A stretch of DNA of 33,041 bases from Chara braunii (lineage: Eukaryota; Streptophyta; Charophyceae; Charales; Characeae), in the NCBI GenBank assembly GCA_003427395.1, contig BFEA01000538.1, positions 481,927 through 514,967 of the forward strand, read 5' to 3'. Positions 10,559 through 19,804 of the stretch are shown one piece after another. The first letter of the stretch is position 1. Each line of letters begins with the position of its first letter. A program made the position numbers and the translations under genes. The notes beneath the pieces are model-generated. The model worked only from the letters and a program-made list of their open reading frames with translations, was not told the origin of the DNA and made no database searches.

Positions 10559-11332
10559 GTCAGGCATGTTCCATAAGATTGCAAGGCCTGACTGCTGTGT
10601 TTATTCTGATTTTTCTGAAAAGGTCAAGCTTTGTTTCTAAGACGAATGGTTTGGTCGTTGTGTTTATTTAATTTCGCCAGACTTTTTTTCTAAGATGAAT
10701 GGCCTGGCTACTTATTTTGTGGGGGTTTTGGCTGTGCAAACTTGACGGTCAGATATTGTTCCATAAGATTGGATTGTATGGTCGCTGTTTATTTTTGGGT
10801 GGTTTTTTAGCAGCCTCTGGGTCTAACTCAAAGTGCTATGTTTTTTTTTGTATTGAGAAGAGAGGGTTGAACGAGCTTGGCCAAGGACTAGATATGTTTC
10901 ATAAGATTGGATGGTATGGCCCAATGCCTCGCACATGCTGGAACCGAAAAGGTTATAATTTGAGACTGTCTTATTACTATCGTACTTAAGAACAGGTTAG
11001 TCAGGCAAGGGTTCCATAAGATTGAATGGCCTGACTATAGCTTACCACCAAATCGAAGAGAGTATAATTAAGAGTATAATTGAAGGTAACTTTAGGCAGG
11101 CTGAGCTTTGTTTCTAAGATAAATGGCTCGGTCTTATACCCAATTTTGAACCCTAAGTTCAGATATATAAATATATAATTTGGATATTAAACAGTTCAGG
11201 GCGGCTAAGCATTGTTTCTAAGATGAATAGCTTAGTCATCTGCCCAAAGGAAGAGAAAAGTAGTTGTGCAATCTGTTCGTGTATACTTGATGGCTGAGTC
11301 AGACATGTTCCATGAGATTGGATTGCCTGACT
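10559..11332 (+). ncRNA. Array of nine hairpins with conserved UAAGAU loop and covarying stems
   Basis: Nine units of 33-48 nt are spaced irregularly: 10559-10592, 10622-10656, 10676-10708, 10747-10783, 10877-10924, 10998-11037, 11099-11133, 11203-11237 and 11297-11332. Each has an outer stem of 5-9 bp (for example TAGTCAGGC with GCCTGACTA in unit 6, GGCTAAGC with GCTTAGTC in unit 8). Each stem encloses a core around TAAGAT, with TAAGAC in unit 2 and TGAGAT in unit 9. The core comes in two forms, TTCCATAAGATTGGA and TTTCTAAGATGAA, and both close the loop with a short inner stem (CCA/TGG or TTC/GAA). The outer stems differ between units yet stay paired, and many differences are G-U pairs only if the plus strand is read as RNA. 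I know of no RNA family with this pattern. Confidence 0.7.
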
Positions 11333-11640
11333 TTACGCCTTATGTAAGCAGGGTATAAAGGGTTAAGGCATTGAAAGACTATGAGCTATTGTCTGTTAAT
11401 TTGACTTTGGGATGACAAGAGTACTTACCCTTGTGGCTTGGCCTGCATGTGACTGAGTGAGGCTACTACGTGGTCTGAGTTTCGGTTTGAGAGGTAGTTG
11501 CTTTAGAGGTTCGCCACGTGCTAGAGCGATAGTAGTTAGTCTCAATTCCTGCATTTTCTGAGCTAAGTTTATTTTACTTAGATCTATCCTCACATTTTCT
11601 GGGATCTTTTGTTATACTTGGCTTTGTATGAATTTTGGTA
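11333..11640. other. Spacer after the hairpin array
   Basis: No gene is supported. A perfect 6-bp hairpin (CTAAGT 11563-11568 with ACTTAG 11576-11581) continues the hairpin-rich character of the region. Confidence 0.5.
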
Positions 11641-11939
11641 AGCTACTTTCTTTACGGGAAGCGCTGCCGAAATTTCTGCAAATCCAAGGGGTTAGTCAAA
11701 CTTTAACTTTCCAAAGTTAAACTTGCCTACAATTCATATATAACTTAGTAAAAGTCTGGGAAGTCTCTTTTTCTAAAGGAGGTGCTGCCCAAATTTTTGC
11801 TAATTCAGGGAGTTAGAAAAAATTGGACTTTGGAAAGTCAAAGACTATTTCTGGTTTTATATTCGGGATGATATAAATTCTTGAAAGACACTTTTCTTAC
11901 GGGAAGCGCTGCCGGAATTTTCTTAGTTTAAAGGAGTTA
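11641..11939 (+). repeat. Three-unit repeat with core GGAAGCGCTGCC
   Basis: Units begin near 11641, 11762 and 11887 (period about 120 bp). Each reads ACTTTCTT(T/A)CGGGAAGCGCTGCCG or a variant, then AATTT, then a GGAGTTA or GGGGTTA block. Units 1 and 2 are each followed by a hairpin whose arms changed together: TTTAACTTT-CC-AAAGTTAAA at 11702-11721, and GACTTT-GG-AAAGTC at 11826-11839. Unit 3 lacks the hairpin. Confidence 0.65.
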
Positions 11940-12618
11940 AATTATATTTGGACAGGTGGCGATTCTGGCGATTCACTCTGTACAGGGGAGATTATGCCTG
12001 AGTCTACCTTTACTTTGGGCACTACCTAGCAGTAGATTTTGGCTTAATCAATTAGGATGATTTATGTGAGATCGTGATATGGGGTTTATTCTCCATGGAC
12101 TTATAGGCTTAGCCTGGGGATTAGCCTGTCTTGTGTTACAGGTCCTCTTGACCGTTTGATTCAGGGTTTGGACCAGTTTCAGCTTGATCCTACAAGGATC
12201 ATCTTCTGTTATCACTGATAACAGGTCGGTTGCCGACTCGTCGGCCTGCGACTCAATCCCAAGTCACACTCCACACTCAACCTAAAAGGCTTTAGCCCTG
12301 GTGATCTTATTGTTTTATTAAGGTTTCACCCGTATTTTTATTGAATGGCCATTTGACAAAGGTACTGAGTATTTAATTATGGTTGGTTGGACAAGAGATT
12401 GGGGTTTGCATGGCTAAAGCGAGGGGTATGAGTGCAGAGAATGGTTGGGATTGACTCCGTGCAGTGCGTGGACTGTCGTTTGATTCTTTGGTGTGATTGC
12501 AGGTAGGTTTTGTGGTTCAGACTCTGGATTTTGATTGCCTGCGTTCACATATATACATATGGTTGTGGAGAACCCCGCTGACACTGTGAGAAGTGATCGT
12601 CACATACTTATCCCCCCT
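11940..12618. other. Hairpin-rich non-coding stretch
   Basis: No gene is supported. Three perfect hairpins stand in a row: TGATCC/GGATCA (12185-12201), CTGTTATC/GATAACAG (12206-12224) and GTCGG/CCGAC (12225-12237), with loops of 5, 3 and 3 bases. Confidence 0.6.
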
Positions 12619-12641
12619 TATATATATATATATATATATAT
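12619..12641. repeat. (TA)n microsatellite
   Basis: A short uninterrupted TA run, preceded by a C-run. Confidence 0.9.
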
Positions 12642-13408
12642 GCGTATGCGTGGGTGCACCTATGATGAGTGTTCGCGTGGCCTAAGGGGCCCCGTACTAA
12701 AGGCATACTCAGAGGTTAAGACTGGGTGACATAAGGAAGACTCTTCCTTTCATTTGGTTGCTTCTTTGGGGTTTCTTAGTCGGACGTCGGTCCAGGGCCG
12801 AGATTCAGGGTCCTTGTCCAGGACATCCCAAGCCCTAGGCTCTGCAGGGAGTGAGTCTCCCCTCACGCAGCGCCTATTTGTCATGCCCACCGGGACATCC
12901 AACCCTAGGGGCAGTGTCGCGAGGGCTGAACGACATGTCCATGAGCCGTTCAATATCGGGAGGGGTAACCCCCCCCCCACGATATATTCCTTCAGCCATT
13001 TAATATCGCGAGGCCAGAGCCGCGATTTGGTTTAAGGTTGTTGTCTACCAAATTTGGTATTATTTGGGTTATTAGAATTTGTGCTGTTGGGAGGCCTGAA
13101 AATCTTGAAATTTGGATGACGTGTTTCATGCCAAAATTGCCTGAAAATGCACTTTTGGGTTGCTGTTTTATATGTTTTTATTTTTATTTTTTTGGTTTTT
13201 TTTTTTAAATATGTTAGTAAGAAGTGCACTCTATACATTGGTGTGGAGTTTGGTTGAAATGGCCTTATGGTTTTCTTATAAATTGACCTGAAAAATGGGG
13301 GGTCGGTTAACCTTCTCTCGAGGTTATGAGTTTTTTCTTGGAAAGGGGGTCCCCGGCCTATTTCTTGTTTTTTCAATTATCATGTTTGTTATAGTCCGTG
13401 GTAGCCGT
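12642..13408. other. Non-coding stretch
   Basis: No gene is supported. A 19-bp imperfect direct repeat (12945-12963 and 12995-13013, around TTCAATATCGGGAGG) flanks a C-run. 13040-13380 is T-rich. Confidence 0.5.
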
Positions 13409-13793
13409 CAAAGTCAACCCCCTTGACTTTTGTCCACGCCTGGAGTGAGACTCACCTCCAGGGCAGTAAGGAACGACTGCCACCACAGGTATGGACCTGT
13501 GTACCACCCACTCTGCACAGAGTGCAGAAGAGGGTGTGTGGTCTTCAACCGCACATGGCGGTTGTCCAGCGTCGAGAGATTAACCCTCAAAGCGCGTATC
13601 AGCCGACACTTGAGTGTCGAACGCGACCCTCGAGATTAACGAGGATCGCACGAGTATGGGTACCACATAGTACGCCATCATTTCGACCGCTTGTGTACGC
13701 TTGCATTGTGAGTCAATACGAGTAAGCCCTGCATCCGCGCGATTTTTATACTAAGTCTCGCGCGCGACGCCTATTCGATTTCCGCATCGGAAA
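13409..13793 (+). repeat. Run of consecutive short hairpins
   Basis: At least eight near-adjacent stem-loops occur: 13410-13430 (8 bp, loop CCCCC), 13439-13462 (10 bp with one bulge), 13462-13481 (6 bp), 13484-13501 (7 bp, loop ATGG), 13509-13524 (6 bp), 13546-13564 (7 bp), 13604-13619 (6-7 bp, loop TTGA or TG) and 13623-13649 (9 of 10 bp). Two more follow at 13736-13764 (7 bp, CGCGCGA) and 13779-13793 (5 bp). Stem sequences differ completely, so this is not a tandem repeat. The density is well above what I would expect by chance. Confidence 0.6.
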
Positions 13794-14273
13794 GTTATGG
13801 GATGGTTACTGAAGGGACTAGGAGTGTTGTCGCGTTGTTCGATGTGTGTGTGTGTGCGTTTTATTTTTGTGTTTGTTAGAGTGGTGTGCGCGTGGTGTGT
13901 GGGATACGTCCTAGTCGACCGACGCCGAGCCGCGCTTGGGACCTCAGCCCCCCCAAGATGTCGGTTTGCGTGCGGGTCCGACAAAGGCGTGTTACCACGC
14001 GTACCCCCTATGCTATAGCGAACGAGAAACGCCCTTGGCTGGTCCACCTTTGCGATTGCAACTGATCAGCTTTCGTACTGTGGACTGGTAGCTCGGCGGG
14101 GATACGCCCACCGAAGGGAGGTGACAGCTCCCGTGAGGTGGAGGTAAGTCGTGCCTCGAGTAGGCCCTATCCTGTCGTAGGGGCTTGCGGGAGGTATGGC
14201 TGGCGCACTCGGCCGGAGCGGCTTGCGGAAGCTCCATGTATATTTGCGACGAAGGATTTAAACCAACTCCTGG
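13794..14273. other. Non-coding GC-rich stretch
   Basis: No gene is supported. Further small stems are visible (CTTGGG/CCCAAG 13935-13957, GCGTG/CACGC 13987-14000, GTCCAC/GTGGAC 14042-14085), so the hairpin-rich character fades out here rather than stopping sharply. Confidence 0.45.
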
Positions 14274-15103
14274 GTGACGCGGTCGGGAGGGTCCCGCGCT
14301 GCCCTGGTGCGGTGCCGGACGGATGCGCTCGACAACGAGAGTGCCGCAGACAAGGAAGAGCATCTTAAGATGCATAACACAAACGGTGGTGAGTTCGCTG
14401 AGCGGCCATTGAGCGCATCGCAACCAACACTCAGACCATCAGAACGCATTAGTGCAGTAGGAGGCGGAAGTGCGGCAACACCAACAGCAGGCAGGGAAGT
14501 TGTTGCACGCGTGGATGACGATGGCGGGAAAGACGAAAAGATCGAAAGTGAACAACGACGAAAAACATCAAATGGAGAAGGGTCAGAATTTCAGAGACAT
14601 AAGGGACTGAAGGCGGTGACAGGGAATGTCGATTCGCATTCCAAGCAGTCGCATGTAACACAACATACGACTGTCACCACTACACAGGCGCAAGAAGGGG
14701 GGAATGGACCCGTGCATATGGAATGCAAGGGTCCCAGAATGCAAATAGCTTCCAAGTCGACAATGGGAGAAAAAAAAGTTGGTGCAGAGGGTGTTAGTGG
14801 GGTAGAGCATGAAAAGGTTCCAAGCATGGCAAATATGGAGAGTGGGGAGGAGAATGAGAATGAAGAGGAGGCGATCAAGAGACAGAAGGGATCAACTTGG
14901 TGGACTAGTGAGGTGAGAACGAAGAAACATCTGACAAGGAAGAAGTGACAGAGTCACGAGAGAAGTCTCATGAAATAGAGCGCGATTTGAGCGAAGCAAG
15001 TGAGAGAACATGCGGTAAAAAAAGAAAAGCGGGCAAGGAAAAAAAGAATGTACAATGCGACGTTCAAAAAGAGCCAAGGAGAAGAAAATACAGTTCAACG
15101 TAG
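14274..15103 (+). pseudogene. Charged, disordered ORF, probably the 3' part of a decayed gene
   Basis: An open frame of 224 codons ends at 14948. In another frame, from about 14912, the same style of protein continues to a TAG near 15103 (NEETSDKEEVTES, then KKRKAGKEKK), suggesting a single frameshift near 14910 or a small intron beginning GTGAGAAC. The product would be rich in Glu, Lys, Arg, Ser and Gly with basic clusters like nuclear localisation signals and no recognisable fold. It stops directly at the (GT)n run at 15105. I do not recognise it. The first codons before about 14340 are doubtful as coding. Confidence 0.3.
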
Positions 15104-15104
15104 A

Positions 15105-15155
15105 GTGTGTGTGTGTACGTGTGTGCCTGTGTGTGTATGTATGATTGTGTGTGTG

Positions 15156-15219
<64 letters not shown>

Positions 15220-15230
15220 CGTATGTGTAT
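15105..15230. repeat. (GT)n microsatellite at the edge of the retroelement
   Basis: An imperfect GT run with GTAT interruptions. It ends exactly where the long direct repeat begins (15231). On the minus strand it is a (CA)n tail at the 3' end of that repeat. Confidence 0.93.
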
Positions 15231-15989
15231 GTAGCATGTGTGTGTCACATGAGTTTCACACGAGCACGACACGTCATACTCGTGCTACTCCGACAAAAAG
15301 CGTCGGCACACTGTATGCAAAAAAAGGAAGACGCGGGAAGCGATCTTTCAACGTGGCGGGGTAAAACCACTCGTGTGTCCATTTGTAGTGGGGGTAAAAT
15401 AATAGGGTAATTTTATGGTCGAAGTAGGCCTATTATGCGTTGGTGGCGAATCGAAGTGAAAGGGGGTAGGGATGCCTCGTTTTTCGAGGGGGCAACAAAA
15501 ATAAATTACCATCAAAGTACGTAAAAACAATCCGCTAGTAATACCGAAAAATATGACAAGTATTGAAAACAATTTATCGTATGCAATTGCTCAGACACGA
15601 TCATACACTCTTATCATGCTAACTTAGTGAAATTGTAGCAGAGGACAAAACATCCCTGGAAGGGATAGAAAACGACTAGCTGTAGCAAGAAAAACACAAA
15701 AGATATGAGCGAAGAAATCCACACGAGAGAAGGGGGGTAACCCATTCATTCAAAAAACGATCCACGATCACACTGAATAATTTCTTCTGCAATTAGAACA
15801 AAATACACTGCCCACCTCGTTCCTCTGCTATCAAACACCCATGAGGTTCCATATGGGAAAAAAAAAACGGGGAATGGAGAGAGGGGGGGAGGGGAGGGGG
15901 GGAGGGGGGAAGGGTTATATCCCGCTTCAGCTCTATCCTCCAGATCCATCGCGTTCCTCCATCCGTGTGGATCATCTCGCCGAATTGCG

Positions 15990-16067
15990 GGAAGGGCGTG
16001 GCAATTCCCTAAAGTGCTTTTCTGCCCCATGCCACGTGGGGCATCATCAGAGGGGGGGACATCTTCC
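15990..16067 (-). ncRNA. Hammerhead ribozyme 1 (type I, minimal stem III)
   Basis: Read on the minus strand, CUGAUGA (16044-16050) is followed directly by a 7-bp stem II (UGCCCCA/UGGGGCA, 16023-16043, loop CGUGGCA) and then GAAA (16019-16022). Stem III is tiny (AAG/CUU with a 2-base loop, or AA/UU with a 4-base loop). The cleavage-site base is U at 16011. Stem I pairs CCCU (16051-16054) with AGGG (16007-16010), then an internal loop, then GGAAG (16063-16067) with CUUCC (15990-15994). All core residues of the hammerhead are present. Short stem III hammerheads in the sense orientation of pseudo-LTRs are known from Penelope-like elements. Cleavage is predicted between 16011 and 16010. Confidence 0.85.
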
Positions 16068-16650
16068 ACGATCTGTGGAAGGCGGGGGGTTGGTAGTGGT
16101 CGGGTTATGGATGGGGGTGCAGTGAGACAGGGATGATGGAGGGTTGCGGGGTCGAGGGATGAGGGACGGGGCGGGGTGGAGGAGGGAGAGGTCATGCGGA
16201 AGGGGTTGGGGAAGGGAGTAGACGAAGTAGAGGAAGGAAAGGAAGGAGAGGAACGAAAGTAAGGCCAAAAAGGCGCATGTCGAAGCCTCCGCCGCTGTCC
16301 TATGCTCCATCGTTCCGCTCCTCGCAATACACGTCGCCTAGCTAATAACCACACCACCCTTCGACGCCCAGCACAAAGAAGGCAGCAGCAACTGGCAAGA
16401 AAAATGGTTGCGAAGCACATAGTGCAACCAATTAACAACGCAAAGCGCCTATCAGATAAGTGGATAAAGATTCTCTCGGAAAGACAAGCAACAAGCATCA
16501 CGCAGGCTATGACGAGATTGGGAAGAAGGGCGAGGAAGAGGAGAAGTATGAACGTGGCGTTTCGCGTTGGTACGAAGGGGGGTAGGCGGGGTAGAGCATG
16601 TTCAGCAGGGCAGGTAGAGGCGGTATGCATGTCGCTCGGCCTCGGAGCGC

Positions 16651-16833
16651 TTAGGCGTCGGAGTACGAAAGCAAAACCGGGAAAATGTCGACTGCCAGGA
16701 ACGTTACCACGTCCTCCACCTCCTGCTGCTCTTCCTGCAAGTCCGAGTCGGTGAAGAAATCCATGCTGCCCACCGCCTCACTCAACCCTTCGCAATTGTG
16801 GAAATTGAGAGCCCCGTTTGCTGTCAGAACCAT
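16651..16833 (-). CDS. Small ORF present in both direct repeats (60 codons)
   Basis: It starts at a true ATG (MVLTAN) and ends at TAA after SYSDA. The right repeat has the same ORF with the same start, length and stop (23412-23594). The middle (NCEGLSEAVG, then EEQQEVE) is hydrophilic, with a run of acidic residues. Between the copies most base changes alter the amino acid, which argues against purifying selection. It could be a leader ORF or first exon of the element, or simply a frame both copies retain by descent. Confidence 0.25.
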   Translation of the reverse strand: MVLTANGALNFHNCEGLSEAVGSMDFFTDSDLQEEQQEVEDVVTFLAVDIFPVLLSYSDA

Positions 16834-17508
16834 TAACCGTATGGTGGTCCAATGAATAGAACCCCGTATGTTCTGTTCTGATATAGTTCCGGTGTGTGTC
16901 CGAGAATCGCAGCCTTCCGATGCAAGCTATCGCTCTTATTCACCTATTTATACGCATCTATCCTACGGCCAGCAAGAGGACACACAACGGATAAAACAAA
17001 AAAGGAGAAAAGAAAAACCAAGAATGAAAAAAGAAAAAGGAAAAACGACAGGGGCGAGGTGCAGAACAGGAAAAAAGGAAAGGAAGAAAGGAAAGGTAAA
17101 AAGTAAAAAGTAAACAGGGCAGCAAAACTGAGACTCATCCATGGCCTACTTACAATACCATGCGCATACGTATCACTCAAGTCTCGGACCTTATTCGTTA
17201 CGACCCGAGAGTGGGCTGCTCCCGTAATCCTTAGTATACTAGGTTTTCATTGCCCGGGGGTTTATTCATGAAGTCGGGACCGTGTTATTCCTTCCAGGAA
17301 CACGAAAAAGAGGAGAAAAAAAAAAAAAAAAAAGGAAAAAAGGAAAAAAGGAGGAAAACAAACAGAAGGAGAAAAGGAAAAAAGGAAAAAAGAAAAAATT
17401 GCAGAGAGAGAGAGAGAGAGGGATGCATGCACTCACCCGCAGAATCGTCCAACTTCGTGAGCCCGCACTTCCAACATTCATTGCTTCTCTTCCTCACCTC
17501 ACCTGTAT

Positions 17509-17519
17509 ACGTGTGTGTG

Positions 17520-17562
<43 letters not shown>
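17509..17562. repeat. (GT)n microsatellite, (CA)n tail of the RT copy
   Basis: The run joins the left pseudo-LTR to the conserved 3' module of the RT region. On the minus strand it is a CA run directly following GGGAC. Confidence 0.93.
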
Positions 17563-17569
<7 letters not shown>

Positions 17570-17634
17570 GCCCCATTCCCTCCGAGGGATGACAGGGTCC
17601 GAGGGGAGGGTTGTCTGGAGAACAACCGGCCCTC
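17563..17634 (-). promoter_or_regulatory. Conserved 3' module of the retroelement, copy 1
   Basis: On the plus strand GTGTCCCGCCCCATTCCC (17563-17580) matches 29213-29230 of the second RT element at 17 of 18 bases. A hairpin lies just inside it (GAGG 17606-17609 and GTTGT 17610-17614 with ACAAC 17622-17626 and CCTC 17631-17634, with a bulge). In the element's own direction the order is RT stop, spacer, hairpin, GGGAATGGGG, CA run. Such a 3' structure next to a simple repeat may be the template recognised by the RT. Confidence 0.6.
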
Positions 17635-17712
17635 TCGGCCCAGTCGTTCGCCGAACACCATTCACACACATACGCACATACACAGACACGGACACGCACA
17701 CGGAAACCACAG

Positions 17713-19345
17713 TTAGTCAGTGATACCATACATGTCGGCCAACGCTTCTCTGACCGTATGCACGGAAACCCTGTCGGGTTGGTAGCTATATGCATTCCGC
17801 AGAGTTTTCCTAACAACCCCCCAGCAAGCGTCCCTGGCAAAGCCATTGTTCCTCATCGCGGTCACCACCTTGTCAATCTCTTCGGCCGCATCACTTGGTT
17901 CGGAGCACAATAATAGGATCTGCGCGACTTGGGCTGTGATAATCTGCAACACCTGCTTGGCACTCCTATTAGACTTATACTTCATAAACCTGCACGGAGC
18001 AAGCCCTAGGCCCGCGCGCTTGTCATGCCTGGAGGTGATGTACGTACCCATCTCTGGAGAGGTGATCGTTGGCCTTTCGTCCGCACCCATCCACGACCAC
18101 CTCTGTATTCTCCTTGATCTCAATATACTCGTCCGGATAGATCTAGCACGGGTCATTCTCCTCCCTGTCCTCCTTCTTCTGCATGAAGCTTCGAATGATG
18201 GTGTTGTTGATTGCACCCAGGTCGTCGATGTACCTGAAGGTATCTGAGAAGTACGGAATTAGATGTGCATTCCCGGTGTCTGCCAACCTCATTATGGCGT
18301 GATACCCGTACTTGAAAAAATAGATATCGCACCATATCGGGGAGCAGGCCAAGCCCATAGGGATGCCCCTGACCTGTCTCCACACATATTCCCCCATGCG
18401 TAACACACTGTTGGCGATGCACCACTCTGTGAGCCAGCAGAAATCTTTCTCCCTAAACAGCATAGAACCCATTCCCTCCGCCTGATCACCATCCACCCAC
18501 AAGGGCTAAAACCTGCCGCCCTCCCCCATGCGGATCCGAATGGTGTGGCACGAGCTCCTCTCCCTCTGCACCTGCATCGCACTCTGTACGTAAAACCTTA
18601 CTGCCGCTCGTAAGCTATCCTCTGAGCTGTCCGTGGGAATCGTCTCAAAGCACCTAGTGATGTCCGCCGTAAAGATGGAATAGATCTTCTCTGGCAGATT
18701 CGCATAGAATTCCCTCACCGAGGCTATCGACCACCATAGGTTCGCCTTCACCCCATATCTTTCCTCAAGTTCCAAGCTTCTCCCCTGGCAGAACGTTTGT
18801 ACCAGGGGGAGAAGAAACCGAAGTAGACACGCACAAAGATCCGCTGTCGAGGAAACGACCGTCTTGGCCATGTTCGTGATCCAACGGAACGTTCCCTTAT
18901 GCGCCTTGAACACCGCCATCAGGTACGGGAATGTCGTTGGTGCAGTTGGCAACGTCGGCATGGCTGAAGGCTCGCCTTGTATTCACGAGATGACGGATGC
19001 AGGTGGGGCGGCGATGCTAGCGAACTCAGGTCCAGACAGTCTCTGAAAGGCGAGCTTTCGAATGAAGTTCTTGCACACGAAGGCAATGCTTGGGGCTTTA
19101 TCCGTCGGACAGATGAGGAGGCTACCGGTGAGGAAGTCTAGTTTCTGCTTGACTGTCGGATGTTCTAATGGCTCCGCGGTTACGTGTCTGTGTTGCTCCC
19201 TGTGTTTCGCCATCCTTGCCATCACTCTATTGGTGTACCTGAGGTGCAAGAACACGTCGCAATTTGACCTTTGCCTCTTCCAAGATCTTCGACCCATCGG
19301 TAGTGTGGTCATCTGCCCAGGAGCATTGATGCTGCTATATGGATC
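17713..19345 (-). pseudogene. Penelope-like reverse transcriptase, element 1
   Basis: Read from 19345 in one frame to about 18060, with stops at 18983 (TGA), 18506 (TAG) and 18143 (TAG), then frameshifted to a stop at 17713. Landmarks in order are FLHLRYTNRV, CPTDKAPSIAFVCKN (a DKG-like motif of the RT N-terminal region), FRWITN, and FTADITRCFETIPTD (motif A). They continue with GIPMGLACSPIWCDIYFFKY (motif B), FRYIDDLGAINN (motif C with an intact YIDD), IYPDEYIEIKE, and a C-terminal HDKR...SNR...QVLQII...MRNNGF region. I see no GIY-YIG endonuclease, RNase H or integrase. Compared with element 2, about 200 residues between the RYTNR segment and the DKAP motif are missing. The exon appears to start after a splice-acceptor-like CAG at 19346-19348. 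Confidence 0.8.
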
Positions 19346-19804
19346 CTGCGTTCCACAGGTCACAATCACAGGACACGGGTTGTGCCGGATGGGATAGTGA
19401 ATTTTCGAGGAACGAAGGGAGGGAGGGCATGACAGGGAGAGAAAAAAAGGAGGAAAAGACCAGAAAAAGGAGAGAGAGAAAGAGGGAACAGGAAGGAGGA
19501 AAAGACCAGAAAAAGGAGAGAGAGAGAGAGGGAACAGGAAAAAATATTGAAAAAGAAGGCCATTACCCTACTCCTTTGAGGGGGGTTATGCACGTGCAGG
19601 TCGTCTGCTGGTGGTGGCGCCCGCTCCCCCGCCGCCTCTGTTCTTGGCGCCCTTCTTTTTGCCCCTCCCGGTCTGGGTAAGTGTCGATTGCGCCGAGTTT
19701 TCTGGTGCAAGGAGGATGACTGGAGGAGGAATCAGTCCCCTAATCACCACCACCTGTTGCTGAGAAGGTGGGAGTGGGGAGGAAAAGGTCTGGTTCTCCG
19801 TTGC
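19346..19804 (-). other. Intron-like, pyrimidine-rich spacer with 2 x 46-bp tandem repeat
   Basis: On the minus strand this is a CT-rich stretch running down to a CAG at the RT exon border. On the plus strand two nearly identical 46-bp units (19449-19494 and 19495-19540, beginning GGAGGAAAAGACCAG) lie in tandem. The same layout, a pyrimidine tract then GCAG then RT exon, is found in element 2. No donor site is clear, so an intron is inferred, not shown. Confidence 0.45.

Larger units (their letters stand above)
15231..17508 (-). mobile_element. Left direct repeat (pseudo-LTR) of a Penelope-like retroelement
   Basis: This 2278-bp segment is a direct duplicate of 21984-24302. By eye about nine in ten bases agree, with short indels. 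Shared landmarks include GTAGCATGTGTGTGTCACAT at the left end, the G-rich tract near 15890, the hammerhead ribozyme, the purine-rich tracts near 17000 and 17310, and ACCTGTAT at the right end. Both copies adjoin GT microsatellites on the right, and this one also on the left. The copies flank minus-strand ORF1 and RT pseudogenes, as the pseudo-LTRs of Penelope-like elements do when partial copies lie head to tail. No TG...CA ends or primer-binding site suggest a true LTR. The two copies have diverged, so they are old. Confidence 0.8.

Noticed and set aside
10559-11332. CRISPR array
   Set aside because: The repeats are imperfect, differ in length and have arms that change in a paired way. Spacing is irregular and there are no cas genes. 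The setting is eukaryotic.
15746-16630. 294-codon minus-strand ORF with hydrophobic segments in the left direct repeat
   Set aside because: The counterpart in the right repeat is broken by stops and frameshifts, and the frame overlaps the ribozyme and G-rich tracts. The hydrophobic stretches can arise from low-complexity DNA, so I do not call it a gene.
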